The position numbers were made by a program, and so were the translations under genes. A stretch of 64,000 nt of DNA from Symbiodinium natans (lineage: Eukaryota; Sar; Dinophyceae; Suessiales; Symbiodiniaceae). The stretch lies in the NCBI GenBank assembly GCA_905221605.1, contig CAJNDS010002845.1:144213-208212 (forward strand), given 5' to 3'. Below are positions 12,201 through 23,700 of this stretch, piece after piece. Below the pieces are notes generated by a model. It ran no database searches. It saw only the letters and a list, made by a program, of their open reading frames with translations, and had not been told where the DNA came from. Each line of letters starts with the position of its first letter. Position 1 is the first letter of the stretch.

Positions 12201-15200
12201 GCCAGGACTGTGAATGTCTGTGAGAATCGACATCTGATACCTGAGGTTGGATGCCCGGTCTGCTTTGCAAGGTTGACAGTCGACCTTGAGGCCTCATGTT
12301 TGGGTTTGGGGCTGCTTTGCTGCCGACTTCTCACAGGAAAGCGCACCAGGCCCCACCCAAGAGATTCTGCAAAGAGAGCTCAAACGGTTCAACGTCGCAC
12401 CTGTGCTGTGCTCGTAGTTTGTGCTAGGATGGAGACGATGAGGGTGACGAGAACGAGGCTTCTTTCCGTGAACATGCATTAACTGTCCGTACTACCAAGA
12501 TGTTCCACTCATCCTACAAGGGTTGCACTCGTGGTGTCCGACAGCGTCTCTCGCCGAGGAGACGCCGAAGAAGAAGACCCGCAAAGCTGCGGTTTGCACG
12601 CCCGTGAAGACTGCCAGGTCCTGCAGTGCTGCGGAGCAGTCAGCACCCGTAGCTTCGCGTGGCAGATTCCAACTGGGTGTCCGACATTGTTTGAGCTCGG
12701 CACAGGCCACGCAGTGCAAGCCCAGCAGCCAAGGCCAAAGAGGCTCTGCGACATAGCATTGGTCATAGTGGAACTATGTGGAACTCATATTGCCACTCTC
12801 ATTCTTCAAAAGCCTGCGTTCTGCAAGGCCAAGACATCGGCAAAGCTTGCGCTGCCGGCACTTCTTCTGCAGTCGGCCGCTTCTGTTTCCCCAAGTCGTG
12901 TGTCAACACTGTGGAGTTGAACCAGATTGCTGTCCGCACGCGCTGCTTTTGGGTCAACATCGCGCCGTCGTAAAATACGAGCAGCTGGTGGCGTCGTCCG
13001 ACGTGGCTCGGCCCGGCTCGGCCCGGCTCGGCCCGGCTCGGCCCGGCTCGGCCCGACTCGGCCCGGCTCGGTCCTTCAATCGCTCGGTGTCTGTTTGTCG
13101 GGCTCTTGGACGGATTCGCTTCGTGCGCCTCTTGCTGCCGCCTCTTGTGGAGTGCAGAATTGTCGTTGCTTCTGGGCCTTGGATTGTGCTCTTGCGAGTG
13201 ACACTTGTCGTGGTCTTGCACTATGTGGGGGGTGGGTATGAAAATCATTCTCATTAGTACTAACATCTCTATCAGTGTATTACTGGCACCATCTTCTTCT
13301 CCTTTGGCTACATTGTTCCCTTCGGTGTCTTTTTCCTGTTTCTTTGGTTTACTTTTATTTGATCCAAAATCTTCATGGTGTCATAGTCATTTTGCACTAG
13401 CCCATGGCCCTGCGGAGTTTCTTCTGGACATGTCCGGTCGCTTTCGTCACTCGTACTCCGTGCCCAACAGGGCTCGACGACCTGTGAGCCGAAGCTCGGG
13501 AAGTCAGAGCCTTGTCAGAACCCCGACTTCCAAGGCACCGGCTGAGGGACAGGCCTCCACGAAGTCGGTCGCGAAGGGTGGTTTTGGACCCGGGAGCATC
13601 ATGAAGAAGGTGCGGCTGCATTCCCTGTCCCCTATGCCCTATGCAGCAGTAGGCAGTATTGCCAAGGTTGAATCCTAATTCTTTCACATTCAGGTGAAGG
13701 CCTCCGAGTTTCAAAGCAGCACCAAGATCGAAGCGGTCGTCGACGAGATCAGCAAGATGACGAAGAGCGATCCCAGCGCCAAGGACGCTGCTTTTCTTAC
13801 CTTTCTAGACCCAGCTTTAACCTTCAGCCCAGTCAACTCTAACACAAAGGAGCGGCAATAAGGAGTTTCGCTCAGACATGCATGTCCTTCGGTCAGGGGA
13901 TCGTGTTTTCCCAGTTCGGCTCGATGCTCGAGCCCCTTGGCTGAAGTGTAGCAGAGGGCCGATGCCTTGGCAAAGCCTTTCTTCTTTCATGGTCGGTGGA
14001 AGATGGAGTCAGCTTTGGTACGGTGCTGCCGAAAACCAAGCCAGCGCGAGCGGCACAGCAGCTGCGAACACACTGCGTGTGTCTGGGTCTGGAGCAGGCT
14101 GGTGGAGTTTCGCATGAAGCGGGCCGGCATTTCTTGCGTGGCTTGGGGGCAGATGTTCCATACACGTCTTCAGAACTTGAGTTGTTTTTTTCGCCAAGGT
14201 TGTCTTCCGAGGCGGCATGTCCATGCAGGCCACGAATACCATGGGCTACGATGGATGCATGTTCCAACGCGTAGTATGCACGATTGTAAGATGGCAGCAC
14301 GTCCATGGATGCCGCGAGTGTTGTAGTGTGCCAGGCACGAGAAGATGCTCTGGCAGCTTTCAACGAAGATCCCTCCATGAAGGCCCCTCCGCATACTGGC
14401 CCGTTCTTCAAGTTATCCATGTTATCCCCACCCCCCCCCCCCCAAACAAAAAAAAGAATGCGTGCCCTGACTAAGGCTCCGTGTTAGAATTGGAACCCTT
14501 AAAAGGGAGCGCAGATCGTGCAGAGAGAAAGGTCATCTTGATCTCCTTGAAGGCTGGAGGAGAAGGCCTGAATCTTCAGGCTGGGCACATCTGGGCATGG
14601 CCGTGACTCACATTATCTCACATTCAAACCTCAAGCCCGGCAACGTCTCTAGCAGGAGCACCGTGAGATCTTCTAGAATGTCTGAGACATGCAGAGCTTG
14701 CACAGATCCGGGCAGGTCGCCAATCATGTCTTCCTCCTGGATCCGTGGTGGAATCCTGCATGCGAAATGCAGGCCCTTGCAAACTTCAGTATCCAACCCG
14801 TGCCACTGCCGCTTCTGTCTTTGCTTGCGTTAACGTTCCATTCTGCTGCTTTGTCCAATGGAGGCCATCCAGCGAGCACACCGCATCGGACAGACAAAAG
14901 CCGTGAAGGCCACCATACTTCAGCCTTGTGCGAGTTTGCCTAATATTATTAATATTCGGACCCACCCTCTTGAGTTTGACCTGAGTCTGATGTCCCCTGG
15001 CACATCCTGGCGCCCTCAAGGCTGTCAGATTCATCACGACTGACACGATCGAAGAAAAAATTATCAAACTCCAGGCAGGGGCAGCGGGAGTCAGTGGCTT
15101 TGGAGTCAATTGTCGCGAGTGGTTCTGAAAGTGATGACCACCGACAAAAGGCAACATGTCATAGTGCGTCATGCTGGTCGTCCTGTGTGTTTGATTCACA

Positions 15201-15563
15201 TCACAAGCCCTTGAGTGCCTGAACTACTAGTCACGGCGAAAGTAGGCCTGTAGCACACGAAAAAGTTCCAGGCCTAGCAGCGACAGTGTCACGAACGGCG
15301 TGACAATCAGTATCCAGTATCGAGCGCCGAGTACTGGTTTGCTTTGCAAGCTGTTGCATTGCAAGGAGAAGAAGCAGCTTGTCTTCGATGCCTCCATTGA
15401 CGGTTCTGCGACCTCCCTGGGCAAGCTCACGGAACAGGACAGTCTTGAAAGGGACCTGCGCAGTGCTGTCGCGAAGATGCATAGAGCAGTCGCATGTAAG
15501 TGTCATGAAGTGTCTGAATCATGCGCCCATGTTCAGGACCTGCGCTTCTTGTTCCAGCACTAG
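2733..15563 (+). CDS. RAD16: RAD16-like SNF2 helicase with RING finger and SAP domain (spliced, >25 exons)
   Basis: A nuclear SNF2-family ATP-dependent DNA translocase with an embedded RING E3 ligase domain, like yeast Rad16, which acts with Rad7 in global nucleotide-excision repair. Domains appear in family order: LLPFQ-type entry (MLPFQKEG, 2742), motif [10 protein letters not shown] (2846-2931), motif Ia [16 protein letters not shown] (3051-3140), LRTLVYHG (3287-3352), TTYQTLE (3419-3453), a SAP domain (5035-5320), motif II DEAHRIK (8016-8060 joined to 8179-8235), LTGTPLQN (9342-9403), Cys-rich CKCECACF (about 9888), [10 protein letters not shown] (about 10545), [10 protein letters not shown] (about 11395), RING (11550-12290), [14 protein letters not shown] (about 14540), LLDPWWNPA (about 14735), [12 protein letters not shown] (about 14875), and a C-terminal LRFLFQH stop at 15563. 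All catalytic motifs are intact. The 5' end was not found; exon limits between blocks are approximate. Introns mostly begin with GC. Confidence 0.93.
2846..2931 (+). other. RAD16-like exon with Walker A (helicase motif I)
   Basis: Coding exon bounded by an AG acceptor ending at 2845 and a GT donor at 2932. It reads [12 protein letters not shown] then the ATP-binding motif [11 protein letters not shown]. The first codon is split: G at 2763 plus GT at 2846 gives Gly, which fixes the upstream donor as GC (intron 2764-2845). This pairing is one of the clearest examples of a GC-AG intron in the window. Confidence 0.93.
3218..3236 (+). other. 19-nt micro-exon of the RAD16-like gene
   Basis: Encodes AKFTKK plus one base. 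It joins in frame the exon ending ...WVKEI (3140) to the exon beginning at 3287 (G|GA then TLRTLVYHG), matching the family order 'W-x-x-EI-x-KFT-x-x-G-x-L-x-T-LVYHG'. Both flanking introns (3141-3217 and 3237-3286) would be GC-AG. Confidence 0.75.
4320..7760 (+). other. Insert between helicase motifs: SAP domain and basic linkers
   Basis: Between TTYQTLE (3453) and DEAH (8060) lies a long insert of several exons. Readable parts: Ser/Lys-rich [17 protein letters not shown] (about 4334); [16 protein letters not shown] (about 4503); a SAP domain built from [12 protein letters not shown] (5041-5074) joined across a GC-AG intron (5075-5189) to [19 protein letters not shown] (5190 on); a Lys/Gly/Ala-rich stretch with [18 protein letters not shown] (about 7050-7100); and [15 protein letters not shown] (exon from 7666). 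SAP domains bind A/T-rich or scaffold DNA. A SAP domain within the ATPase core is not part of the standard Rad16 layout as I know it. The intron between 5320 and about 6960 holds a (GGC)n(AGC)n tract. Confidence 0.75.
6142..6229. repeat. Compound trinucleotide microsatellite (GGC)n-(AGC)n
   Basis: About 12 GGC units (6151-6185) pass directly into about 14 AGC units (6186-6228). It lies in an intron of the RAD16-like gene and is not part of a supported exon. Confidence 0.95.
8016..8235 (+). other. DEAH-box exons (motif II) split inside the motif
   Basis: Exon 8016-8060 ends ...WARVVLDE and exon 8179-8235 begins [19 protein letters not shown], so an intron (8061-8178, GC donor, AG acceptor) cuts the Mg-ATP-binding DEAH motif between E and A. 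The joined motif is intact. Confidence 0.9.
11550..12290 (+). other. RING-finger exons of the RAD16-like gene
   Basis: Cys/His ligands occur in C3HC4-like order over four short exons: AGSVCGLCQ (about 11560-11590), DDIDETGEE (about 11652), AKCGHV (about 11838) continuing as [14 protein letters not shown] (about 11995-12035), and [13 protein letters not shown] (about 12250-12285). This is the ubiquitin-ligase module placed between the two helicase lobes, as in Rad16 and Rad5 family proteins. Confidence 0.85.
13003..13075. repeat. 10-bp GC-rich minisatellite (GGCTCGGCCC)n
   Basis: Seven near-perfect 10-bp units with one A-for-G change near 13053. It lies in the roughly 1.2-kb intron between the [10 protein letters not shown] exon (about 12427) and the exon starting near 13430-13600. 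Confidence 0.92.
14520..15563 (+). other. C-terminal helicase lobe and stop of the RAD16-like gene
   Basis: Short exons carry motif V ([12 protein letters not shown]), [14 protein letters not shown], motif VI ([14 protein letters not shown]), [33 protein letters not shown] and finally DLRFLFQH followed by TAG at 15561-15563. The order matches the end of Rad16-type proteins, so 15563 is a confident stop. Confidence 0.92.
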
Positions 15564-17740
15564 GCGTGTCGGTTTTTCCTGACCCGGTTATGTCCGCGCC
15601 AAGCAGCCAAAGTCTCCAGATTCGGATACTGCTATGCTTCGAAGTCCATCTTGGCGCGAAGTCTGCCAAGCCTGGGTTGATTTTCCCTAGGTCCCTAGGT
15701 CCCCTGTGGTCTGTGTGCAGGCAGACCCAGGAGCTAGCATCGCAACCCCGCCGACAGAGAAGATGTTCAAGTAATTGGGGCACTGCCTTACATGACATTG
15801 AAGCTATCCGCAGCTATCCTCGATACAGGTAAGAGGCCTCAAGCTCCAGCTGTTTAGATGTTGACCTGTGGTACGGGTCTGCTGCTAGGCCAAGCGTGCT
15901 GTCAGCTAGGAGCTGTGGTACGGCTCTGGCCACAGCCAGAAGCAGCCTGACACGCTCCCCTGCCTTTGCAGTCCTCACTTTACAGGCTGTTCCTTTCAGC
16001 ACTGACGGTTTGCCGGTTTACCACACTTGGAATGATCGAAAGTTGAGAGGTGCTCGTAGCACTTGAGACGGCAGCCTGAGACTGGTGCATCCTTAGGGAC
16101 AGTCAGGGGAAACTGACAGCGGCGGTGAGTGGACATGTGCCGAAATGGGAGTGCACATGTGACTTCCGGTTCCTGACATGCGACAAGGTAGTCTAGCCGC
16201 TAGTCTAGCCAGTCTAGCCCCAGTCTCGGCATGATCTGTCTTTCTTCAGGCTAGACTCGGATTTTGGAAAAGCACGTCGGGAATCGGCCGATTTTCCTGC
16301 TTCCCCGCAGCAGCCTGCAGCTGTGCTGCCCTGCCAGCTCGGTTAATGCCACCGCGTTCTCCGTGGCCTGACTGCCAGGGCATGGCAAGTCATAGAGCAT
16401 GTGCGCAGGAAAGTGTGGTTTGGTTCTTACATTTAGATTCATGGAGTGCAGCTTTGGTACACTGTTCAGGTGAACGCGATTGAACGCATCATGGGCAATG
16501 CCTGTGAACTCTAGCTGGCACTGTCAGCATGCTGGTTGTCCGCATCCCTGCCATTTTCTGCGTTGATCCTGAGAGCAAGCATCAGCCGGCAGCGTTGCTG
16601 GACTTGGCCTGTCGAACGGCAGGCTGCACAATCACGGACTGTGCAAGACGGAATGTGATGTGCTACGTGCCAGAAGGGCTTCAACCTAGTCGGAAATTGC
16701 ATGCATTTCTACCAGCACACTGGAAGGGGCCTGATGCATGAAGCTCTGGTGGCAGCTCGGATGCGGGACTTGCCTGCTCAGTCAGAAAGACAGTGAAGGC
16801 CCACCATGATGAGGCAGCTGTTGAGCACTTTTGCGTCCCGTGCCCTGCTCCCGCCCAATGTCTCTTTTTGGGGGGCATTGAATTCCACATCATCCGATAC
16901 CTGGGGGCAATGAATTCTACATCATCCAAGGCTGGGTGCTGTACCTTGACGATGGGTCGACTTCCACCGGGGGTCGCCTTTGCAGAAGCCGACATGCCGA
17001 ATCAAAGCTCCAAATTCCCTACCGGAACTCCACAACCTGCCTCTGCATGGCTCGAACCTGTGCCTCCTGCTCTTCAACGCCCTCAACTGACTCGAGACTC
17101 GTTTCCATCTCGAAACCACTCAGCCGCCGACATATCGCATGCTGGTTGCTGTCATCGCCGTAGCGATGTGCAATAGCTGTTCTCTCGCCTCTGTATATTG
17201 CAGTGCTTGTTTTTGGAGCTTGCGGCATGAGCGCCGTCAGGCCACAGCATTCATGCAGCGGCTGAAACCCACAATCGGCAAGCCAAGCAACAAACATGTG
17301 TGGTGCTACTGTATGCCGCAAGTGAGGATAAACTACTACAGACAGTTTGCCCAGCAAGCAGCATTTGCCTTGATGCACTTAAACAAGGAGATCATTCTTT
17401 CTTGAGCAATGCAGTCGCCAACTATGGCGTTCCAAGATGGCGAAGCCACCACTTCATCGCATGGTTCGTTTAAGATAGCCATGCATATTGCTTGAGCCAT
17501 GTCGGGGGTGCATGTCCCTGACTCGCTGGCATGTTTGGTCAAAAGCACGGGATCAGAGCGCATGGGGTTTTGGTTGCTGCATCTTTACATGCCAGGTTGG
17601 TCACCCGCCGGTGGTCTTCTGCACGCCAGGGAACAGGAGATAGGGGCATGCACCATGTCCAGTTGTGCTACAGTGTGCTAAGAAGTGTCATGCCATTAGC
17701 GCCGTTTGCTTCCTGCAGTGCTCACTCCGATGTGCTGCAG
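15564..17740. other. Spacer between RAD16-like gene and PRPP synthetase
   Basis: No gene recognised. Short tandem TCTAGCC-type repeats occur at about 16190-16222. A near-duplicate string (GAATTCNACATCATCC) occurs twice at about 16880 and 16912. Any promoter, 5' UTR or first exon of PRPP synthetase should lie here; I see no TATA box or other standard element that I could defend. Confidence 0.4.
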
Positions 17741-20700
17741 GGACTTGTGCGAGAAGATCGTTGCGCACTTGAGCTGGACCATAGGGAAGGCATGTCGTGG
17801 CTGCATGGTCCCATTGCTTACAATGCTCACAACTTGTCCCAATAATGTATGGTGCATTTGCAGGATGCCAGATGATGCCAGTATTAATCAATCTCACACA
17901 GAAGATGTTGCGCACACCACCAGTATATACATTTGTTTCCCCCCGACATTTGAGCTTTCAGCACTTCAATGAGTCGCGTAAGCATGTCTTTGGGTCCTTG
18001 CGGGTCCAGCCAGGCCCGTTTCCGCACCTTTGCGAACGGAGAGATCTCTGTCAAGCTGGAGCAGTCAGTGTCCAACTATGATGTGTTTGTGGTTCCTGGG
18101 CAGCAAAATAAGGCTTGGATTCCGGATCAAAGGCTCACGGTGCTCTGCAGCATGCAATCACATACATGGGCAGGGCTGGGAGGATACTACAAACTTCAGC
18201 ATGGTGTCGGAGCCAAACAACATGTGCATTTTACATGGCCTATGCGGCCGGGGGTTTGTACTACTTCTGTATGGGTGAAGTCTGGGTCTTCTCGGAGTCT
18301 ACGGGTAAAGTGGGATTGCTCTTATTCCAGTTTTGTGTGCTATCGGCTTTGGGAAGCGGGTCGAACTGTGGACTGCAGAATGTTGTCCGACATTGGCTGC
18401 CCGGGTGCTTGCAAACCCTCAGGTGTGTGCGCGAGATGACTTCGAGTGTGAGATCAACTTCATGCTCATGCAGGTGCGCAGCTCTGCGAGAGGTGGAACA
18501 GACTTGCCCTTAATAGCATGAATCGGCCAGGCCCCCACAAGCCAGCCAAAGCAAGACAGTGGACGTGTCATGTGTGACGTGTGTTTGAGTGTGTGTTTTG
18601 GCAGTTACTGATCATGCTGGACGCGCTGAAGTCGGAGTCTCCTCACCGAATCACTGTGGTACTGCCTTGCGTGGAGTATGCTCGGCAGGCCTGAGTCCTG
18701 AAATTATGCAAGCGTTAAGCCTAGATGTCGTGCAAATCCAGTGAACGATGTTTGCAGCGTGAGGATCGAAAGTTCGAGGCTGGAGAAGCAATCGCCCCTA
18801 AGCTCTTGCTGCTGCCTTGGAGTGAGCTTCTGTGTTACTTGTGCGACCCTGTGTCTGTGCTTTGCATCATCAGCCGGCATTGGGCATTCGCCTCAATACC
18901 ATCTCTGCGCCGCAACCCAAACCATTCTGGCATAAACTCATCAGACCATATTAGACCTTACAGGCCTTGCCTGCTCACGTGCATACGCGGCCCCGAAAGT
19001 CATCGCCAGCTCTTCGCCCCAAGCCTGCCCACCCTGCACATGGGCACCCGCTTGTGCGCATCAGGTGTGCATGTTGGCTTAAGGTTCGCATATGATGTGT
19101 CCCTGTCACACGGCTTTGCACAGTCATCCCTTTCTCAGGGGTTGGTGGTTAGTGGTGACCTAAAGCTCCTTCAGACGTAATCAAACAAAGCCAACCAAGC
19201 CCTGGACGTGTTTCTCTAGAAGCTGACATGCGTGCAGGTTCAATTCCCAAAACACTGTTCGTCACAATGCGGAGTTCTTGGGCTTACGAACAGAGGCGGC
19301 ATGGTTGCTGAAGCCGTGCACTGCAGCATGCGTTGACGTTGGCGCCACATTTGGGGGGGACATCGGGCTCTCGCCCAGGCCCACCAGGTCTCCTCGGATT
19401 CCCTGGCCATGTTGACAGACATGACTCATGACAAAACCAAGGTTTTTGCATTGTGCTGTGGGCAGTCTGTTGTCATCTGCTGTCCAAACCACCCCACGCA
19501 GTCCAGTCCACATCTTGGTGCTTGAGTTGCTGGATGGGCCGGGCTTCAAGGCTAGTTAGAGTTAAGTTTAGATTTCGGTTCATGTATACAACCCGAGGCC
19601 CTCCAAAAGGCGCTACTGTAAGGCCAACACTAGCCCCGGGAGTTTCCAGGGCATTTCAAGCACTGCCCAGAGTTTATCAGCCAACAGGGGCCCAGGTGAA
19701 CTAGTCCTGCAGTTAAAAGCAGCTGAGTGACTGCGTGAGGGATCACATGGGGAGGAGTTTTGATTTTGAGAAGTTGGTCAGACTAAGGGGCGGCGGTTAA
19801 GGGGCCTGGAGCGTGGAACTCACGGATCTGCCGGTTGGGAACGTTTCCATAAGCCGGAGCGCTGGCGAGGTCGTCCGCTCCGCTCATTAACCTTTCCGAT
19901 CGCATGAGATCGACTGACGGGAAAACCGGAAGAACGAGCCAACCCGAAACATGATCCTGGAACTCATGTCCCTTACAGAACCTAACACAAAAAAAGCTGA
20001 ATGCATCCTAACGCCCTAAACCGAGAACTGCGGAAAAAAACACACTAAACTTTTTCAACCCCCTTGGGTTGGGTGTGTGTGCTTTGTGGACGTGTTCTGT
20101 GTTCTTCGCAACTCAGTCTACTTCTCCTCATTCGATCTGTCTCCCGTCGGCGTTGCAGTATTGATCGCCTTGCACGACTCAGTTCAAAGACTCCGTTGAA
20201 AGGACTCGTCAGCGACAGCTGCCACCAAGCGAAACAAATAGATTAGATTACACATCCCAGTTGGCCAAGGCTCCACCTGATGGCGACGGCGGGCGCAGAC
20301 CGTTTCGTCACCATTGACTTGCACAACCAGGTGCACTTGGTTTGCAAGCTAGCTGCCGAAGGATCACAACCATGATCGTAGTACAGTGCGGCAGTCACTG
20401 AGACTGCCAGCTGTGTTTCTGAATTAACTTCGGTTTTTGGCAAAGCAATGTTGGGTGCACTTTCACACGCGGCTAGTCAAGGAGCTGAGAACTGAGAAAT
20501 TGCCCCAGGCAGAAGCTGGCTTTAGCCCAGCACAGGCCGCGCTTGATGAATTGACCTGTGAGCAGGGGGCCCAGCAGTTGATCCAACACATCAAACCATC
20601 TGCTTGATTTTGCAATTGCCTGACAGTACGCCAAGTTAAGTGCACGTAGAGGATTCTCAGTAGATGAGTAGATGAGTGATTCCTGCTGATAGATGCAGGC

Positions 20701-23700
20701 GTTGTCGTATTTGGGGAAGCAATGATGGTAGGCAGGTGGCGTTTCAATTTTATGTGGAGTCGGGCTGAAGGGGCTGAAACGGCTGAAGCTCTCAGGAAAT
20801 ACCTTGGAGCCTTTATTCGGGAAGCGATCCCGGGCTTCAAGCCGGAGGCACCCCCCCTAAAGACTGAAGCTACTTTGCTCTCTGTGTCTCTGCTCTCTTT
20901 ATTCTCTGTCTCGCTCTCTCGGCTCTGCTTCTCTCTCTCTCTCTCTCCCTCTCTCTCTCCTTCTCATTCTCTTCCTTTCCCCTCTCTTCCTCCTGTTTTT
21001 GTTTTATCTCTCTCGCTCTCTGTCCCTTTCTCCTTCTCTGCAGACTGAACTGCATACGTGCCTACTAGTCCGATTGTGTCTCGCAGTTGCCCGTGAGCAA
21101 TGGAAACGTGCGGAGATGGTGTGGAGTATTGTGGCGTGTGATGGCACGCAGCATCAGAAATGATATATATATATATATATATGTATGTATATATGTGTAT
21201 ATGTGTATATGTATATATGTGTATATGTGTATATGTGTATATGTGTATATGTGTATATGTGTATATGTGTATATGTGTATATGTATATATGGATATATGT
21301 ATATATGTATATATGTATATATGTATATATGTATGTATATATGTATATATGTATATATGTATATGTGTATATATATGTATAATGTATACATGTATACATG
21401 CATGTATACATGTATATATGTATATATGTACTCGTATATATGTATATCTCATACATAGCCGAATCTTGCCACGGGAGACTGGATGTGTCATTCGTCTCAG
21501 GAGACGTTGGTTTGTGCCACCGACGCTGGGGGTGCCAAGCGGACAAGGAAAATGGCAGATGAGTTGCAGGCAGGCCGGCCCAGTTCATGCTGCCGTTCAT
21601 GTACAAATATATACAACGTACCGCTGCTAAGTGTGTTGGCTGAGTTCTGCTGTTGGGTTCTGGTGAGCGATGGTCATGTCTAACGACTGCAAGCCAGGTC
21701 GGATTCATGATGGCCGACAAGTTTAGGCCCAAAGCAGGCGAAGTCGGCCAGGCCATGTCATGATTCCTTGTTTCGGTCAAGCAGATGCAGCCACTTTCAA
21801 GCTGCTGGTGTGCTTTCATGGAGTGTGAGCTGTTAGTGGTCAGGCAGCGTCCAGTTGTTGCGCAGTCCCGATAACGGACCTTCGCTGCCATTAGCCTCAA
21901 AGGGTTTGAAGACAAAACGGAAGTGTTTAAATGTTTCGGGCAAATTAACTCGCCGGCAAGACGCCTGGACGTATGACCATCTCGGAGGAAGCATTCAAAG
22001 ATGCCCTCCAACGAGTCGAGATCATCCTGCGAGACCTCATGGACGTAGTGCCCGGGCATGTTTCAGAGAAGCCACAGTTGCGGGAATCGGTGTGACTGCA
22101 GTATACTGTTGTTGGCCATTGTGCTGCATCATGCTGTGTCGCGTCACTAGAGCAATACGTAGTAACACTCACGTCCAACGAGGGACAATCACTTTGCCAG
22201 AGAGGGTCTTTGTGCCGCCTTTCGATTGCCTTTCGATTTTCCTGTTGGTGTAGCTGTATACAGCATTTGCTACTTGTTGATTGTCAGAAGCTTTTTTCTC
22301 GAAGGTTTCTAAGCTTTAACGTCCAAACGTGTCGGCAGACGCTTCTCTTTGGTCTTCAGCCAAGCTTCTACTTCAACACTGCCCCAATGAACAAACTTGT
22401 GCTCGCCTGTAGTCTCGACTCAATCATCTGCACGTGGCCTTGACAAGAACCGAGAGACTCAAATCGACACGTCTTTAAAGGATGACTGGCAGTTTCTCCT
22501 AGTGCCAACCTCGATTCGAAATAAGACTGTTCAGTTCAGTTTCTAAACAGAATCCATGGCCTTGTCCTGAACGTCGGCACCTCGGAGACGTTTTCGGCGA
22601 CTTACGCAGAAGCCGTTCCGCCGGAGTAGGGCGCTGCACTCTTCAGGCAGACAGGAAGAAGCAACGACACCGCACGTGGGACTGCGACAAAAGACCTGAA
22701 GCGAGAACATATGAGAAGAGCCAGCCCAATCCCAAACTCGACTAAACCGGGACATGGAGGATCAGGGCTTGACACATGGCCAAGGAAAGTGTTAAAGCGA
22801 GAGCATTTTGGAAAATTGTCTGCAACAGCATATTTATGCGGCTGCTGCAGTTTTTCAGCCAGCTCTGGTGGTCGTGGTCGTTTCCCGTCACAGTGACTGA
22901 CTGTTTCCTTCCCGTGCAACAAAAGTCAACTCATGTTGCATCTGCTAGAGTTCTCAGGAGTGCATTCAGGGCCCAGTGAGCTCTTCGCAGCCGAAGCTCG
23001 ACGTCACATTCAGTGGCAACTTTATGCAGAGTGAAGAGAAGGAGTCCGATAGGATAAGCACCTCCAACTTGGGCCCGAAGCTGAGCACAGAGTTGTCCTT
23101 GTCGGAGAACAACATCCAGCCTCCCGGAAGCCCACGCGTTCGTCTTCCTGATGATCCCCATGCAGTTCCCGTACTCGAACCAATCACTGGCATGGCGTCT
23201 TCAGAGACTCATGGACAGCCTCAGGAAAGCACCAGGGACAAAAGCACCAGATGGAACAGACAAGTCTCAGTGATGGCTGAGCGGTCAAGGCACCTTGCCC
23301 AAAGTGCCCAGGACTTGGATGACGAGGACTTTCACATCCGGTTTCAGATGCATGAGTTCTTCCGCAGCATTCACGACGAGACCTTCTCGCACCGGAACTC
23401 TCGAAGACGGAGCGTCTGCAACACTAACACTGCCCCTCTCGTCGTTGTAAGACCCAGTAGCCTGTCCAAGCCTTTCGTGTTCGAAAGTTGGGCAGCCATG
23501 GCAATTGTGATGATCGTCGCGGACGGATTCAGGCCAGGTTTGAAGCGTGCTGTCGCAATGCACCCAACAACAAGCAGATAACTCAAGGTCAGCAACACGT
23601 TTTGGGCAAGTGCCCAAGTAGGCAGCACTTGAAACAAATGTTGGCCCATGTCGGCCCATTTGGCCAGGATTCCATTGCTTGCGTTGCCCGGGGACGTCCT

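Noticed and set aside
19225-19260. GGTTCAATTCCC, like a tRNA T-loop
   Set aside because: No acceptor stem, D-arm or anticodon stem could be folded around it.
21154-22059. 301-codon frame on the - strand (and similar frames on +) over the AT/GT microsatellite
   Set aside because: The frame exists because the repeat unit has no stops; the product is a Tyr/Ile/His repeat and it overlaps real PRPP synthetase exons on the + strand.
22340-22410. String [12 protein letters not shown] resembling the PRPP synthetase GFFxxPxDNL block
   Set aside because: It lies after the DAGGAKR and KAGEVGQ exons, in the wrong order for the protein, and inside the intron that joins cleanly without it. Similarity is short and could be chance.
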